Origin: Panonychus citri
Lineage: Eukaryota; Arthropoda; Arachnida; Trombidiformes; Tetranychidae
Length of the DNA: 64,000 nucleotides
Direction of reading: 5' to 3'
Assembly: GCF_014898815.1 (NCBI RefSeq)
Contig: NW_026515429.1
Location: 1-64,000 of the forward strand
Shown here: positions 1 through 14,274 of the stretch, in pieces
Layout of the letters: the number at the start of each line of letters is the position of its first letter
How positions within the stretch are numbered: the first letter of the stretch is position 1
The notes under the pieces: generated by a model
Database searches by the model: none
The model's input: the letters and a program-made list of their open reading frames with translations, nothing else
What the model was told of the DNA's origin: nothing
Translations under genes and position numbers: made by a program

Positions 1-524
1 AAAATATTATCAACTCAGTGATGATCATTTGAATAAAGATCATCCGGTGATAGAGAAAAACATGGCGTCCGAAATGAATTGTGATTAGAACAGCACAAAG
101 AGGATTAAGAAGATGATTTTGAAAACAAAAGAATAAAAAGAGACAGAGGAGAGAAAGAGAAAGAGAAAGATGATAGTAAAGAGACAGAGAGAAACTAATA
201 GTAAGTGTTTCATCCGAAAACATAATTGATCAAATTATCTCGGTCCAAACAAAACAAAGGAAAATCCATGTTAATTGTAATTGTCAATTGTTGCTGATTT
301 CTTCTTGTGTCTTGTAGTGTTGTTGTTGTTTTCTTGGGGGTTTCATGTTGGTGGTATAATCATAATGGTTCTGGGATGATGGTGATATTAATAATCTTAA
401 TGATGTCGATGATGATAATGGTGATGGTATTTTTCCGTTTGTTTTTGTTTAATATTTTTCCTTAATTGATTTGATTGTTTTTAAATTGTTTTCTTTTTTG
501 GCGTCTTCTAATTCATCTTTATTT

Positions 525-3500
525 TCAAAGGACATCCAGATAAATTCCTTGATTATTATTAAATGAGACTCCATTTGATTCATCAATACTTCGGACTGGA
601 CTGGCATCGTTTGAATCGGGTGTCCGAGATCCATCAGAATTGGGAAAATTTGTCTTATTTCCTTGAGCTTTACGAGTTCGACTCATTATTGCTTCAACTC
701 TCTGTGGAAAACGAAAACGAAAACAAAAGTGATTAATTAATCATCATTTAGAAATTACAAATGATTAAGATAAGATTCCAGGTAAAGGGATTTAAACATT
801 AATCAATGAAACATGAATTTAAACGACAAAATAATATCATGATTGTAATAACTTAATTACTATGATATTTACATGCTAACAAAATATTAATGATAATCAA
901 GGTGTGTTGGGTAAGTTAATCATATGAAATGAGTATATGTCCTTCAGATTGATTACAATTAACATTCAAACTGTAATAACAATTAAACAATTGTAAAGAT
1001 AAAGTAACACTACTCTCATCTGTTGATAAGAAAAGGTAAAAGAAAATAGTCTTAAATAGTCACCGTTAGAATAATCAATTAATTATTATCAACAATTAAC
1101 TTGAGAATGAAGCAGAAAAACTTAAATTGTGTCAATTTAGTAATCCGGCTAATCAAGGTTGCTGATGATGATAATCAAAAGTCACTTCAGATCAAAACAC
1201 CCACCGAAATAAACTTGTCAACAGAATAACAAGAAAACTAAGCAACCTGATTGTGCCATCATTTTCATCTTAATCATTTGCACACTCACACATTGTAAAA
1301 AATATGATGATGATTATCATCATGATTATGATTATTATATTATTCGTGATTTCAATTAACACTAAACAAGGTAAGAAAGATTATTATTATTGTGGTAACC
1401 CACTGAGTCTTTATTGACAACCATACAAAACAAGTAGATCAGACGTGTAAATGTAATACCTTTAATTCAGATCATGATTTTTAAATATATATGATGAACA
1501 TCATGACGATGATGAAGATGATGATTATGATCAACTTGATTATTAACCAATTCTTCATCATCATTACTCAACATACACACTGTAAACTTTAAATTACTGT
1601 TAATAAATTTGATTATTCAATTGTTGGATGTTAGCCCAAAGTTATTTCAACCCGTAATCAACCCGGAAAAGGATCAACTTATCAACCTAAAGCTATTGAT
1701 TCAATGAGAAGAGACAAGAAATTTTATCTTTTCTTATACTTTTCTAGTTAATTTTACTTGATTGAACAGTTAATTCTGTTACAATTAACATAATCAACTT
1801 GACAAATTGTAAAACATAAACACAGTAGTAACAACGTGTTATCATTACGTTGATTAGCAACCCAATTCAAATGATTATTATCAAATTGGTTTCAAGTATT
1901 AAAATCAAATATACACACACAAATTGATGGTCATCATCATCATCATCAGAAAATGAAAACAATCAACAATTTAAAATGTTTCTTTAATAATATGACAGCT
2001 TAAACCATGATTTATTTAATTTCTTTCTCAATCAATGGCAAAAAAATAGAGAGAAAGAAAGAGAGACTGATAATAAATTGTTGCTGTTAAAGAGAATCAA
2101 ATAAATCATAACAATTATTATTATCATCGTCGTAATCAACAAAACAAAGATTTGAATAATATATAAAGGTAACAATTATGATGAAAGACAATCAATGAAA
2201 TTGATCTTCAATGAGGCATCAAAGGCAACAAGTAATAGTAGTTGAAAAAAAAACTACTACATGATTGCATGATAATCAAAGTAGTAATTTACCTTGATTG
2301 TACTAATAGTTGATAGTTAACTTGATTTACATTTGCTTTTGGTTATTTACATTCAATAATTTTCAATAACTACTAAAATGTTCATCTCACTCAATAAGAA
2401 AACTCAGTCGATAAGAAGATAAAACGATGATGGTTTAAGTTGATAATATACTTAATTCTCAAGATAAATTGAAGAAACAATTTACTGATTCAGTTTTCAA
2501 TTGAGAACGTGCGATGATAAAAAGAAACGTTTTAAATATATGATTAAATGGAAAACAGAAAATTACGCTTAATTAAGCAAAATTTTCTACACAACAAAAA
2601 TGAGCTTGATTGTAAAAATCTTCTCTCAACTGTAACTGTGTTGGTTTGATTCATCCTCATCCTTTTATCATCCCTCTCATCCTTTAAAGCTCATAATCTT
2701 AAGCCAGAATTTTTATTCCAAAATAATTCTGGTCAGTATTTATATTATATATTTACTCTTGTGTGGTGGTGGTGGTGGTATAATAATCATGATAATATAT
2801 AAGATATAAGGCAGAGGGAAAAGATCATGATTCAGGAGCTCATCATTAATGCTATAATATATTCAATTTAGGAATAAAATGAGAGAATAGGAATTAAGAT
2901 GATAATAATAATGATGAAGATGATGATGATGGTTAATGAGGTAAGTAAACTCTTTTCTGTATCATCTTCATTTCGCCATCTTCAATCATGAAAATCGTAT
3001 TAAAAAGTAATATTATCTCTCTGAGTAGTAGTAATAAAAAAAATGAATAACATTCAGAAGGAAACATATTCAAGTAATTCAGGTAAAATTAAAAAGTTAG
3101 TAAACCATTTACATGGTGTTAATAGGGTAATGATGATTATAATGGCGATTATGAGATGAGATAACAAATAACAAGAAAAACAATCAACCAATATGAAAGG
3201 TGTAACAATTAATAATAGCAATCAATAGGATGAGAGAGAGAGAGAGAGATGAAATAATAGAATTGATTGCAATGTATCGTAATCATATAATTGAAATTGA
3301 ATGAAAATGATCATAAAAAATTAACTGATGATGAAGATTAAAAAGATGATAATGATAATGATAATGATGATGATGATGATGATGAGAGAAAAAGAGAATC
3401 TTTTCTCAAGGAGATGATGAGGATGCTGATCGCTAAGGGCATAAGAAAATAACGGGACAAGAAACAAAACAATTCGTATTTGGATTTGACCAAAAATAAT

Positions 3501-6500
3501 AACAATCATTTAAATTGTTGATATTACAAGTTAATGATTATCTTGAAAATACATCGTAACAATTGAAATGATTACAATCATCATCATCATCATAATCAAG
3601 CAATTTGTTGTTTATAAATCCTAAATGAACAAGTTAGTAAAAAAACAATTTATATGTGTTAATTGTAGTTAATTAAATTAATATAATATTTGGGTAAACA
3701 ACTAATCAACAACTAATCATGTAAATGGGTCAACATTAAGAAAATGACCAACAACAATTATAATAATAAACCTTTAAGTTAAATGTAATAAATTGTTTAC
3801 AATAATTCATTTAGATCAACATTCTGATATTGAAATGTTAATAATGCAAATTGTAAGTTTTAATTGTTATTCAAACAATTTAAGATGAAATCATATTCAA
3901 TTTTCTGTAGCATAAGAATCAAATTGATAATCTCGTAAGGTCTTGGATTTAGTTAACACAAATAAATGACTTTATATAAATTATGTTATCTTAATCATCT
4001 AATTAAGATGAACATAATCAAATATAATCATAAATAGACAATTTCATGATATAAAATAGTGAATATCTAAATATAAATATAAAATAAGGTGATTTATATC
4101 AAGGTAAATTCATGGAAGATTATGTTCATCATTATCACAATCAAAAAGTCATCATCATGTTTAGTGGTTGAAAATTAAATGTATGGTAAATCAACGTAAT
4201 CAAGTAATCATTAAGTATGATTACAATTGTTCAACTGTTACAATCAAAAATAATATAATAATAACTTGTTAAAGGTTAACCTTAGGTTGGAGATTTTAAA
4301 TTTTTCAAGTCTAGTTCGTTGATCATTACAATCAACTAATAGTGTTATTTGATTGTTGAGCTTTTTTCTGATGAAAAAAAAAAGGTTACAAACCAAATCT
4401 GATTATGATTAGTTAGGAATTGAATTGAAGGTCCGATTATAAATCATAACCATCATAAATGGTAATACATGTAAAAGTTTATAATTAAAGGCGAGATTGT
4501 GAATTAAGATATTTAATCAAATTAGAGTTTAAATTGTTGTAACACCCGAGATAAATAAATCAACAGCTATACAACAAGTGTAATAATAATAAATGATGAA
4601 TGAAAAAAAAAAACAAAAACAAAATGGTTAATCAGGTTAATCCATTTGAATAATGAGAGCTTGTAAAAATTGGAAAGTATAACAATTAAAATACAAAAGT
4701 AAAAACAAAAATTAACGTTAAATTAATTGTAATTTATCAAGTTTGTTGTTGGCTAATTGTTAACTTTGAATAAATTACGATTTTACTCTTGTTGATCAAT
4801 TTAAATCGTAATCTAAACAAAAGGGGCTCAACTAAGTGATTTAAAAATAAAAATTAAATTAATTATAATAATAGAAGAAGATGAAGAAAAAAATAATAAG
4901 AATCAGCAACAATTAAGAAAAAAGAAATAGAGATTAAGATTGGATAAGAGATAAAGATAATACGAATTAGGAAACAATCTTTTGAATAATATATTAATCT
5001 AACTAATATTTATGATTAAAGGTGATACTTGATCTAATTGTGAAAACTTTTAAGGTGTTACCCCAATTGAATTAAATACTCTGAAATGAAATAGGTTAAA
5101 GGTAACCATTAATAATAACAAAGACAATCATTCTGATTATTATGACCTAATCAGGTATTGATTAGATTATTTTATATCAATAATGACCTGATTTAGATCT
5201 TGATTAAAAGGTAGAGAGAGATAGAGAGAGACTGGAACTTAGGATAGATTTTGTATTAAGAGAATGAGAGTATAAAGTGAAGTAAAAAGATAAACAAAAT
5301 CGTATTAAAAGTTATCAGTTGATTGTTGTTGATGTGCTTTGGTGATTAGAGGAATTGGTTTTGAGAGTGAGAGAAAAAAGATTCTGCTAATTGTAACAAT
5401 TAACTGTTGCTTGATTAGATACATTGAATGTTTCAAGGTGAAAGGGTAATGATGATATAAATCATGTAATCAATTTAACATTGATAAACACATAAATTTC
5501 ATCTCGTTATGTCAATGATGAAACAATTTGCAAGTATAAACATTGATTGGATGTAAATTGTTGATCAACAGTTTTATTATTGTTAAAGAGGGACTGTTAA
5601 TATGAAAGCAAAAATATCCATCTAATCATTATAATAATAATGAGGATGAGGATGAAGATGAAGATGAAGAAAGTTTTAAATGATTACAACAATAGGTATT
5701 AGATTTAAAAGGGAATCAATCAAAAAAAAAGATGAGAGGATGATGAAGATGATAATCAAGATGAAGGTTGATTGAGAATGGAAATTGAGATCAAATTTGT
5801 ATTAAGTCATCTTGTTTTTCATCATCGTCATCACCATTATTATCATCATTCTACTTTTGATTTTTTTTTACCAATCGCTTTCTCCCTAACGTCAGGTAAA
5901 TGTCAAAATGATATCAACAAACACATTCACAGGTAAATGTATATACAGATTAAGTAAACCAGTTAATTGAAAGAGGTTAGGAAATGAAACAAAAAACTGA
6001 TATTAAGAGAATTGAATCAAATGATGATGAAAATGCCTCCGAAATTAAATGATTCAACATCCATCATCAACTCATGGAGGCTTAATCAGTTTGAATCGCA
6101 GGAATCAAGGTGGGTGAGAGAGGGAAAAGATTCATTAGATTATATTATTATTATTATTATTAGTTACTTTGAATTAAAATATGTTGACCAGTTAAATTAT
6201 AATAATAATAAAAAAATCATCATCATGAATGATGAAGAGATGATGATATCAATAGTATTAGAAATCAAATCAATCATGTAGAAGAAAAAAATCTATTCTA
6301 TTTAAGTTAATCGTCTCTCTACCTCTTTTATAATATTTTTGCTTCTTTTAAAAATAGATGATAATCTCAACTTGTTATCATGAATTTCATCTGAATAGAG
6401 AAAAATTCATTGAGAAGAGAGCAAGAGAATAAGAAATTGGAAAGAAAAATATATAAACAAATACAGATCATCATCATCATCATCGGACTAAATCAATGGT

Positions 6501-9328
6501 TAACTAGATTGATTGCTAACAGAATTGTTAACATAATTATCATTTAGTATATTAATAGGTCGATATTGATATTGAATTAGTTGAGTTAATTTTTTTTGCT
6601 CATTCATGAAAAGAGTCTTTTGTTTTTAACAATCAACCCATTAAATGTACCTAAATATCATTTCCAAGAGGAAAATGATAAAACATAATGACGATATTTA
6701 TGTGTAATAGAAACTCAAATGGGAAACTGAACTGTGATGAAAAAAAAACTATCAGAATGAGAAACGGAAAAAATTAGATGATAACAAGAACTGAAAAATA
6801 TCACCAACCATGATTATCATGAAAACATATCTTATAACCTCATCATCAATGTTGTTCATCGGTAAATCAATGGCAATATTTTTTTTCTGATGATAACCGG
6901 TAACAACAAAACCAGGTAATCATAAACTAACCAAACTACCAAAAAAATAAATTGATGATGACGGTGAAGATGCGGATGATGATAGTGATGGTGTATGATG
7001 TTGATCATCATCATCGTGTTATTAAAGAGGGGAAAACATGAAAGAAGACGGAAGAAAAGTGGAATCAAGAATGAGGGAGAGATGGAGATAGAGAGAGAGA
7101 GAGGTGGGTTAAGGATAACAGTTGATTAGTTGAGGTTGATTTTGTTTTTAAATTGAAGATGAAGAAAAAAATTGATGATCGGTACCTTTTTACGCTGAAT
7201 CCTTTCCTCTTCATCTTTTCTTAACCTTTCCTCCAGTTCAAGTCTTGCTTTTTCAGCTTCCTCTTTAGCTTTAATTTCTTGTTCTTCTCTTTCTTGTTTC
7301 AGCCGTAATTCCTCTTCACGGCGTTTTCGTTCTTCTTCCTCTCTTCGTCTTTGCTCTTCCATGGCTTGGCGTAATTTCTCTTCTTGCATTTTCCTGTGTT
7401 CTTCTGCAAGGCGAATTTGCTCCTCTTCTTCGGCTCTCATTCTTTCTTCTTCGGCTGCAAGTAATTCGGCTTCCAATTGAGCAGCTTCTTCTAAACGTTT
7501 CCTTTCCGCTTCGGCTTCTCGTTCAGCTTGTTCTCTAGCCAAACGTCGTTTCTCGGCCAAAATCTTTTTATATTCTTCTTCGCTTATTTCTTTCTTATTG
7601 CTGATAGAGCAACTACTTCCCATTGAGCTTCCTTGATTCATTGATGTTTCACTTTCTGTAGTCACTTCAGATTCCTCTTCAGATGATTTTACATTGTTAC
7701 TGGTTGAGTTTAGGTTGATTATGGTAACTTTATTTGTTGGTATCTTTTCCTTGTTTACAGAGTTATCCTTTACTATTGTTGTGGTGTTGGGACAACTTTT
7801 ATCACTTAATTCATTCATTTCATTGGCATTAGGTGATTCTTTTTCAAATGATAAATTAGCACCTTGTTGTTGTTGTTGTTGTTGCGAGGGTGTCTTATTT
7901 GCATTACGACGAGCGGCAGCAGCAGCTTTAACATGTGCTGGTTTACGCGGAGGTGCTGGTTTAACTAGATTATCGTTATTATTATTTAATTTATTATCCA
8001 TTCCTTCAAGTGGAGCACGATGTTTAGATCCTACACTTCGTGCACGATTTGGCCTCTGCTGATGAACACTTGATGATAAAGAAGCTGTTGATGATGATAA
8101 TCCTGGTGGTGTAGTTGCTGAGGTGGTTGATGTCACTATCAGAGAGCTGGTCATTTCTCTATTAATTAAAGGTGTTCTATAATTAACCTGTCCACTACCT
8201 TCGTATGTAGTTGACCTACGATTATCTGGAACACAACCAGCTATACTGAATGGCCTTGGTTTACGACTAGTCTTCGGTCTCCTAACAACTAGAGAGGAAT
8301 TAGCCGATTGTTCTGAAAGGCCAGACATCGATGATGTTGGCCGAGTCGGTGATAAAGGACCAAGTCGAGAAGATGCTAAAGAGATATTGAGTCATCATCA
8401 TTCAAAGATGAGAGAACAAGAAGAAAAAATAGAAAAAAAACATGACAAACAATTAGTCATTAGCGATGAAATAAAGTGATTAGTTAAGAGAAAAGCAAGA
8501 GCGTAGTATAAGATGGGAAGGAAAGATTCTAGGGTCAAGTGCAATAACTTTTCTTATCTTTTCCCCTCTAATAAGCTTGAATCGATTGTTTTTCATGTTA
8601 ATCATGCTTGTTAGTTAAGAAAATTAATTTTATATGCGTTGGTTCAACTTGAAAAGAGAGAGAGAGAGAGAAAAAAAAGGTTGAAAGGAGAGGTTTGGAA
8701 AGGAAGTTTGCTTGAGGCAAGCAAAGAGAAACATTAAAGTGATCGGCAAAATGGAGCAACAAATAATTTGGAGTTTAAAGTGAATTGAAATGAAATTGAG
8801 GAAAGATGAAGAGAGAAATAAAAAGAAAGAGATAGAAGGATAAAAATGAGAATAAAATGATTGAAAGTCAATTATGACGAAGATGATGAATATAAAAAGG
8901 GGAAATGTAGAAAGAAAGAGATTGAGAGAGAGAGAGATAGACAGACGGAGAGACAAATTGAGAAGAAAATGGAAAATATTCTTACCCAGACTTCTTAATC
9001 TAAGAGATTCCTCTAGATATCGTTGTCTTGGCTTAGCCAATTGATCGAGTCGAGTCATACTGACAGCTCTCTTTGGTCCGGTCAGTTTTACCTCATTAGA
9101 ACCAATATCATTTAATTTACAATTTATTGAGTCTCTTGATCGGCTTGTACTAAAAGAAGAAAAATAATCACCACGTAAACCATCACGCTGATCTCTGGGT
9201 GGAACTGGAGTTAATTCGGGATGTTTTTTCCGTCGAGGTGATATAACATACATGCTTTGACTCATGAGATTTTCTCGTTGATTTGGTTTCACGTTAACAA
9301 ATAAAAACATTGAATTAGAGCTCATCAT
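525..9328 (-). CDS. ens: Ensconsin / MAP7-family microtubule-associated protein, three exons
   Basis: Exons read 9328-8986, 8375-7186 and 701-525. All junctions are GT-AG with matching phases and give about 569 aa. Exon 1 holds a basic region with the motif KRAVSMTRLDQLAKP. Exon 2 begins with low-complexity Ser/Thr/Asn-rich sequence. It ends in a long charged coiled coil (roughly residues 365-510) rich in EERKRREEE-type heptads and stops at ERIQRKK. The last exon resumes with RVEAIMSRTRK, the conserved end of the MAP7 domain (PF05672), so the 6.5 kb intron joins two halves of one conserved motif. Members of this family bind microtubules and recruit or activate kinesin-1 in the cytoplasm. The first of two tandem ATGs (9328) was taken as the start. 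Extra alternative exons inside the long intron cannot be excluded. Confidence 0.88.
702..7185 (-). other. Long simple-repeat-rich intron of ensconsin
   Basis: This AT-rich intron of about 6.5 kb separates the two halves of the MAP7 motif. It contains many short ATG/ATC trinucleotide runs (for example around 1930-1950, 3365-3385 and 5640-5670), GA runs and poly-A tracts. Short open frames inside it are low-complexity His/Asn/Ile translations of these repeats. I see no coding exon in it. The flank at 1-524 likewise holds only the 3' side of the gene and ATG-type repeats. Confidence 0.7.
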
Positions 9329-9544
9329 TTTGAAGCTGAATCAAGAGAGAGAAAAAAGGAGAAGAGGAAAAAAAGAGAAAAACAGACAGAGAAGAGGGAG
9401 ACACACTTTTGGATAGAAATGGATGATGATGTTTATGGAATATCCAATTTTCTCTTCACTGTTTTTATAATTCCTCTGTTCTTTCGGGGGGTTTCCTGGG
9501 GCTTTTTTATTCTTCTAAAACACTTCTTTATACACTGATAGCAG

Positions 9545-10411
9545 AAGAGAAAAACAAACCATCAACTAAATTAGAAAGAAATCAACCTTTGAGATCCAAA
9601 CAACATCTTAAGCTCAAAGCAGCTCAAGAACAACTCGTCATCTGTCTTCATCAATTCAGAAAAGAATCTTACTCATCCGATCTATCGACTAAAATCGAAA
9701 AGAATATTCGATTGTGTTCGATTCTATTCCAAGTCCAAGTAGTTGATTCGATTTTTTTGTAGAAAGAAAAGAAAGTGAAAAGAAAGAGATTAATGGAATT
9801 ATTTTGATCCTCTTACTTTGTTTTTCGATTAAAATTATTTTTCTTATTTTGTTTATTTTTTAATCTAAAAAGATAAAAATCTAAATGATTAAAGTTAATT
9901 GTTTGGAATAGAATTTGTTTGTTTTCTATTCTTTCTTCAGGTGCTTATGATTTCATCTATGTGATTATGGAACTTGGAATTTGTTAATTGTCGAATTATT
10001 TGGTTGTCTTTGTTTCTTTTTCTTCTTTCTCTCTCTCTGGTCTTGAAGAATGAAGATTTCTATGTGTGTGGATCTTTTCATAGAATCGAATTATTTTGGC
10101 GATGAAAATGTTCTTTTCTCATTGTGAATTTCATGGAATCGATCACAGTTTAAGGACATAAACAAGGTGGAGTCTTGTTCTGATTTTGTTTACATTATTC
10201 ACCAGACCAGATTTGGTTCTGCTTCGATGTCTCTTCCTTGTCACCCTCAGGTAAGGTTGTTTCTTGATCATCTTTTTTTAGGCCTAACATTTAACCTTGA
10301 ACAATTATTTTCTCTCTCCTTCTCTATATTTATAGCCATTGGTCTAAATGTTATTCAATGTTAATCAATTTTTCTTCCACTAATTAGGAAGTTGCAATTG
10401 ACTCTGAGTAA
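9545..10411 (+). other. Possible plus-strand gene divergent from ensconsin, unrecognised
   Basis: Three open blocks could be exons. Block 1 (about 9545-9738) follows a pyrimidine-rich tract ending in CAG and is open for about 65 codons of Lys/Gln/Glu-rich sequence. Block 2 (about 10149-10250) starts after a CAG, reads open in one frame through DFVYIIHQTRFGS, and ends CTCAG followed by GTAAGG, a strong donor. Block 3 (10388-10411) follows a pyrimidine-rich AG and closes in phase 0 after seven codons with TAA. I do not recognise the protein. The link between blocks 1 and 2 is not established, and they could be 5' untranslated exons. Confidence 0.22.
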
Positions 10412-12629
10412 CCAACACCCTTAATCATTGAATAACATTTCAAGTATTACTCATTTTCTATTTGTGACATAATCTTGTTAATCTATTGACGATCATGGGT
10501 TAGGTATTTTTATTTCAGTTTCTTTTTCGCATTGATAAGTATTTTCTTTTTTTAACTTTATTCTTTTTGTAGAATATTTGTTTAAATTTCTACTGAAAAA
10601 TTGTTCTTCTTTTGTTTCTGAAAGGATCGCAATTCTTTCACTTCTATTGTGTACCTTGTTCTTGACTTTGTCAGTAATAATCTTCTCATGAGATGATCAA
10701 GTGATCAGAAATTACCGTCAAGTAATTAGTAAACAGTCACAACAATCTATTAGTATGTTTACTTTTCCATTCTAATCAATGAAAAAGTGCAACAATTAAC
10801 AAAACTTAGTAAGCTTTTCTTTTGAGTATTTTATCATCAAAAATTTCATTCTTAAAATATACAATTTGTCTTGGTCAATTTGTTTAATTACTGATTTTAT
10901 TTCCTTTTTAAATTCTATTAGAGATTTTTCGCAATTTTTGATCTGCGATGATTTGGATCAGCAGATTCGATGGTCAATTTGGTTGAGATGTCCGTTCTTG
11001 GAGATTAACGGGAGCTACTTGATCGATTGTCGATGGGTTAAGTGGCCTTGCTAATGGATAATCAATTGAAGAGTAATCAATCCACTTGCCATTTCTCGTG
11101 TTAGCTTACGATAAATCTCAAAATAACTAGGGCACGATTTAGATAATTGACTTGAAACAATTTCCAAATGAATTTGGTGAATGGAGAGTATAAATTTACG
11201 AAAGTAATCATGATAACGAACTGGATCCATTGCATTGCAAATAAATTATCACATCGATGGTGCATTTGGGTTAATTGTCCCAAATGATTACCCCATTTAA
11301 CTGAATGAAAAGTCATTGCTTCAAGAAAGGACACTGATACCACATCTTGCAATCTCTACAATTAATCATCTTAATCTTCAATTAAACTTCCAATCAATGG
11401 CTGTGTTATTAAATAAATCATTTTATGAATATTTAATACCGAAAATTTAACGATAAGTTGAATTTAATCTCATGTATCCATCTTTAAAACAGTCTTCTGG
11501 ATCTAACAATTGGAGCGGTAATTTAATCTAATCAATTTTTCTATTGATCAAATAATCAAAAATATTCTTATTTGCATTTATCTTGATTAAATTAGGACCA
11601 TATAATCAAGGAAAATATCAATAACAATTAGATTCTCAATCTAACTACATACTATCCTGTTGATTGATTAAACTGGCCACTTGGACGTTTACCCTGTCTT
11701 AATTAGTTGAAAAAGTGATGAAATCGAGCAACTCCCTTACCATTACCAAAGTGATTTAACCTTGAATTTTGGCTTGACCACTTCAGGTGTCCAGTTATTA
11801 TTATTTGGACAGCAGAAAAATTTTGGTTCACTTTCTGAGTTGAAAGTCATTTGATTGTTGTAAATTGGGATCGGAAATCGGAATATCTGCCAATTTTAAT
11901 GGTATTTCCTGACCAGTGATCTAAATCAACGATGAAAAATTAAAAAATTCACTACCAAAAGTTTCTATTAACCAAAAATGGCTCCACTTACATCGGTCAG
12001 TAATGATAAAAAAGTAACAATTTTATGTTTTTCATGATAATTAGTGAGAGAAACTGATTAATTCATTTAGAATTACTTGTTCGTGTCAACAATCAACGAT
12101 TAAGAACAGATTGTTTTTCTCTTTGATTGATAATTGTTGTTATCATCACAGATTTTTATTCTAAATAATCGTACAACGTTTTTACAGTTCAACTAATTAA
12201 TTATAATTTTTTAATTTCCCATTCAAATTAAGTGTTAATTTACATAAAAAGTACATATCTCATTTGTTTCGCATGAAAAATTGATTTAAATTTGATAGTT
12301 AATAAATTTTTGAAGTAGAAAAGTTGATTTGTCAAAGATTAGGTTGCTCTCGATAACATTGAGATTTGTTTTAAATATTAATAGATTGTTGTACTTTATA
12401 AATCAATTTACCTTTGATTAGTAAAGAGGTTTCTCAAGGCAACTAACAATTAAGAAAAGATTAGAGATTTAAAATTGGATTAAGAGAATCAATATTGAAG
12501 TATAAAAGTTTCATCGGATTCTATGATTAAGCTCTTTGTTGGTGACTTTCAGTTAATTTTGTCCAGTTTTGGCTTGAGCATAATCAATATGTTAGACTAA
12601 GATGATTTCAGTTTTTCGATAACAATTAA
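10412..12629. other. Intergenic AT-rich stretch with one weak coding patch
   Basis: This is mostly non-coding AT-rich sequence. On the minus strand, 11352-11101 is open for 83 codons after a possible TAG acceptor and reads as a hydrophobic helix-rich segment. It contains LGQLTQMHHRCDNLFAMQ, a pattern reminiscent of the last membrane helices of arthropod gustatory receptors. A second frame over 11245-11057 is also open. Nothing upstream continues it, so at most this is a receptor fragment. The gustatory-receptor suggestion is a guess. Confidence 0.2.
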
Positions 12630-14274
12630 CTAGAGTTGAACAATAAATGGAGCAGCAAATCCCGTGTGTACACCAGCAAATAGACCCATAACCAGGAAAA
12701 ACGCTGTTATCATACCGGCGACTCCAGCGTGTTTATCTTCAACAAATTTGGGTGCATACATCATAGCCCAACTTGACCCTTGACCATGGGTGAAACCAAA
12801 TAGGACAATACCTACGGCGAAAGCAATATCACCAAACAGAACGGGTAAACTTCGAACTCCGGTTAAATAATTACAACAGAAAAAGAATGGGATAAAAATG
12901 GTTCGAGCTACAACATAAATCCAAACTCGATGAGGTGATATATTGGTGCTGGGTAGATATTCAGGGAATAGGTTACCAATCATGGCGGAAACGTTGAAAA
13001 ATAGGAAATTAAATATTTGGCCAAACCATTTACTCTCACTGGTAAACACTTTATCGTATGGATCAACATTACCCGTAATCGAAGGGAAAACAAACAGGGT
13101 TACCCAAAATACAAAAAATATATTGAAACACATAACAGAAATTTTCTCAAATATTTGACGATATGGGATCGATTCATCTTGGATTACTTTCTCATTAGTT
13201 AAGGCCAATTGTTCCGGTCCTTCACTTTTCTCCATATAGTAACTATAAAATGCCTGAAAAGATGAAGGAAAAATAAGAAAACCAATTTAATCGTCAATCC
13301 TGTTGTTAGTGTTTTCTTTTCTCTCTTCTCTTCCTGTCCAACTAATTGAATCTAAATCAATTCACTTACATTCGATTCATGGAAGAAAAGAACAATAAAA
13401 CAGGCGATCACAATTAACGTAGCAATTGAGAAGTAAATAATTGCTTCTTGTAATGGATTCGGTGAGATAGCATGTGAAACAATTGCCATGATTGAGACTA
13501 GAGAACCACAAACATTACTCCCAATAACAACAGCATTAGAATATTTCATCGGTAATCTACCGGCAATTCCGTAGACACAATTTTGATAGATTCCATTGGC
13601 AACGTAAAGAACGACAAATATAATTAATTGTAATGCGAACCAAGTTAATTTCCATGAACTGTTATCAACTAAGGCGAAGGTTATATTTAACAATAAGGTC
13701 ACAATCATAACAATCATAGAGAAAGTTATTCTTCTGGTTAAACCTTTATAACCACCTCTGGAAATTGAGAAAAATAAGAATTAAGAGATTAGAAATGATT
13801 TAGAAAATAAATTAACAATTGAAAATTTTACTTTAGAATCAACAATTTACTCACTTTGCCGGGAAATAAATATTCGCAGCAGTAACAAGTAGATTAGGTG
13901 TTTGAGAAGATGTTCCAATGATAGAATAGAAATTTTGTCTTATCCATGTTAACTCTGGAAGATCTGAGGTTGAATTGGTTTCCGATTTTAACTTGTAGTT
14001 AATGTAAAACTGTAGAAAAGAATATTTAAAAAGAGAAAAGAAGAACAAAATTAAAAGATAGAAAAGATTAGAGGGAAAAAGAACTGGTAAAATTACTATC
14101 ACATTACATGAGTGATTTATCTCATAGAATTGATGATGGAACAGATTAAATAATTACATTTCCAGAGTTAATGACCATATTCCAAGGGATAAGGATTCCA
14201 ATTCCATGAAGAATCAAGGCAAGGAAAATAAAATTACCGACATCTTTGATTCTGGAAGCAATATTACTTTCCAT
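12630..14274 (-). CDS. Equilibrative nucleoside transporter (SLC29/ENT family), four exons
   Basis: Exons 14274-14158, 14009-13855, 13757-13370 and 13253-12630 join with consistent phases to give 427 aa, close to the family's usual 430-480. The first exon carries the ENT TM1 signature (GIGILIPWNM). The third has the TM4-5 region with GRLPMKYSNAVVIGSNVCGS. The fourth holds a loop and TM6-11, ending in a hydrophobic tail at the stop. ENTs move nucleosides, and in some subfamilies cationic amines, down their gradient across plasma or organelle membranes. The TM8 motif that in human ENT1 reads D-W-L-G-R is here A-M-I-G-N, so both charged residues are replaced. The ENT1 Gln in SGQG is also absent. 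The start ATG lies in a short 117-nt exon whose 39 codons are all in frame with TM1. Confidence 0.87.

Noticed and set aside
6012..6281. Plus-strand frame within the ensconsin intron
   Set aside because: It is made of Met/Ile/Asn-rich translations of ATG/ATT repeats, with no homology or splice context.
7694..8062. Plus-strand frame with a Cys run and Ala run
   Set aside because: It is antisense to the polyglutamine and alanine-rich part of the ensconsin exon.
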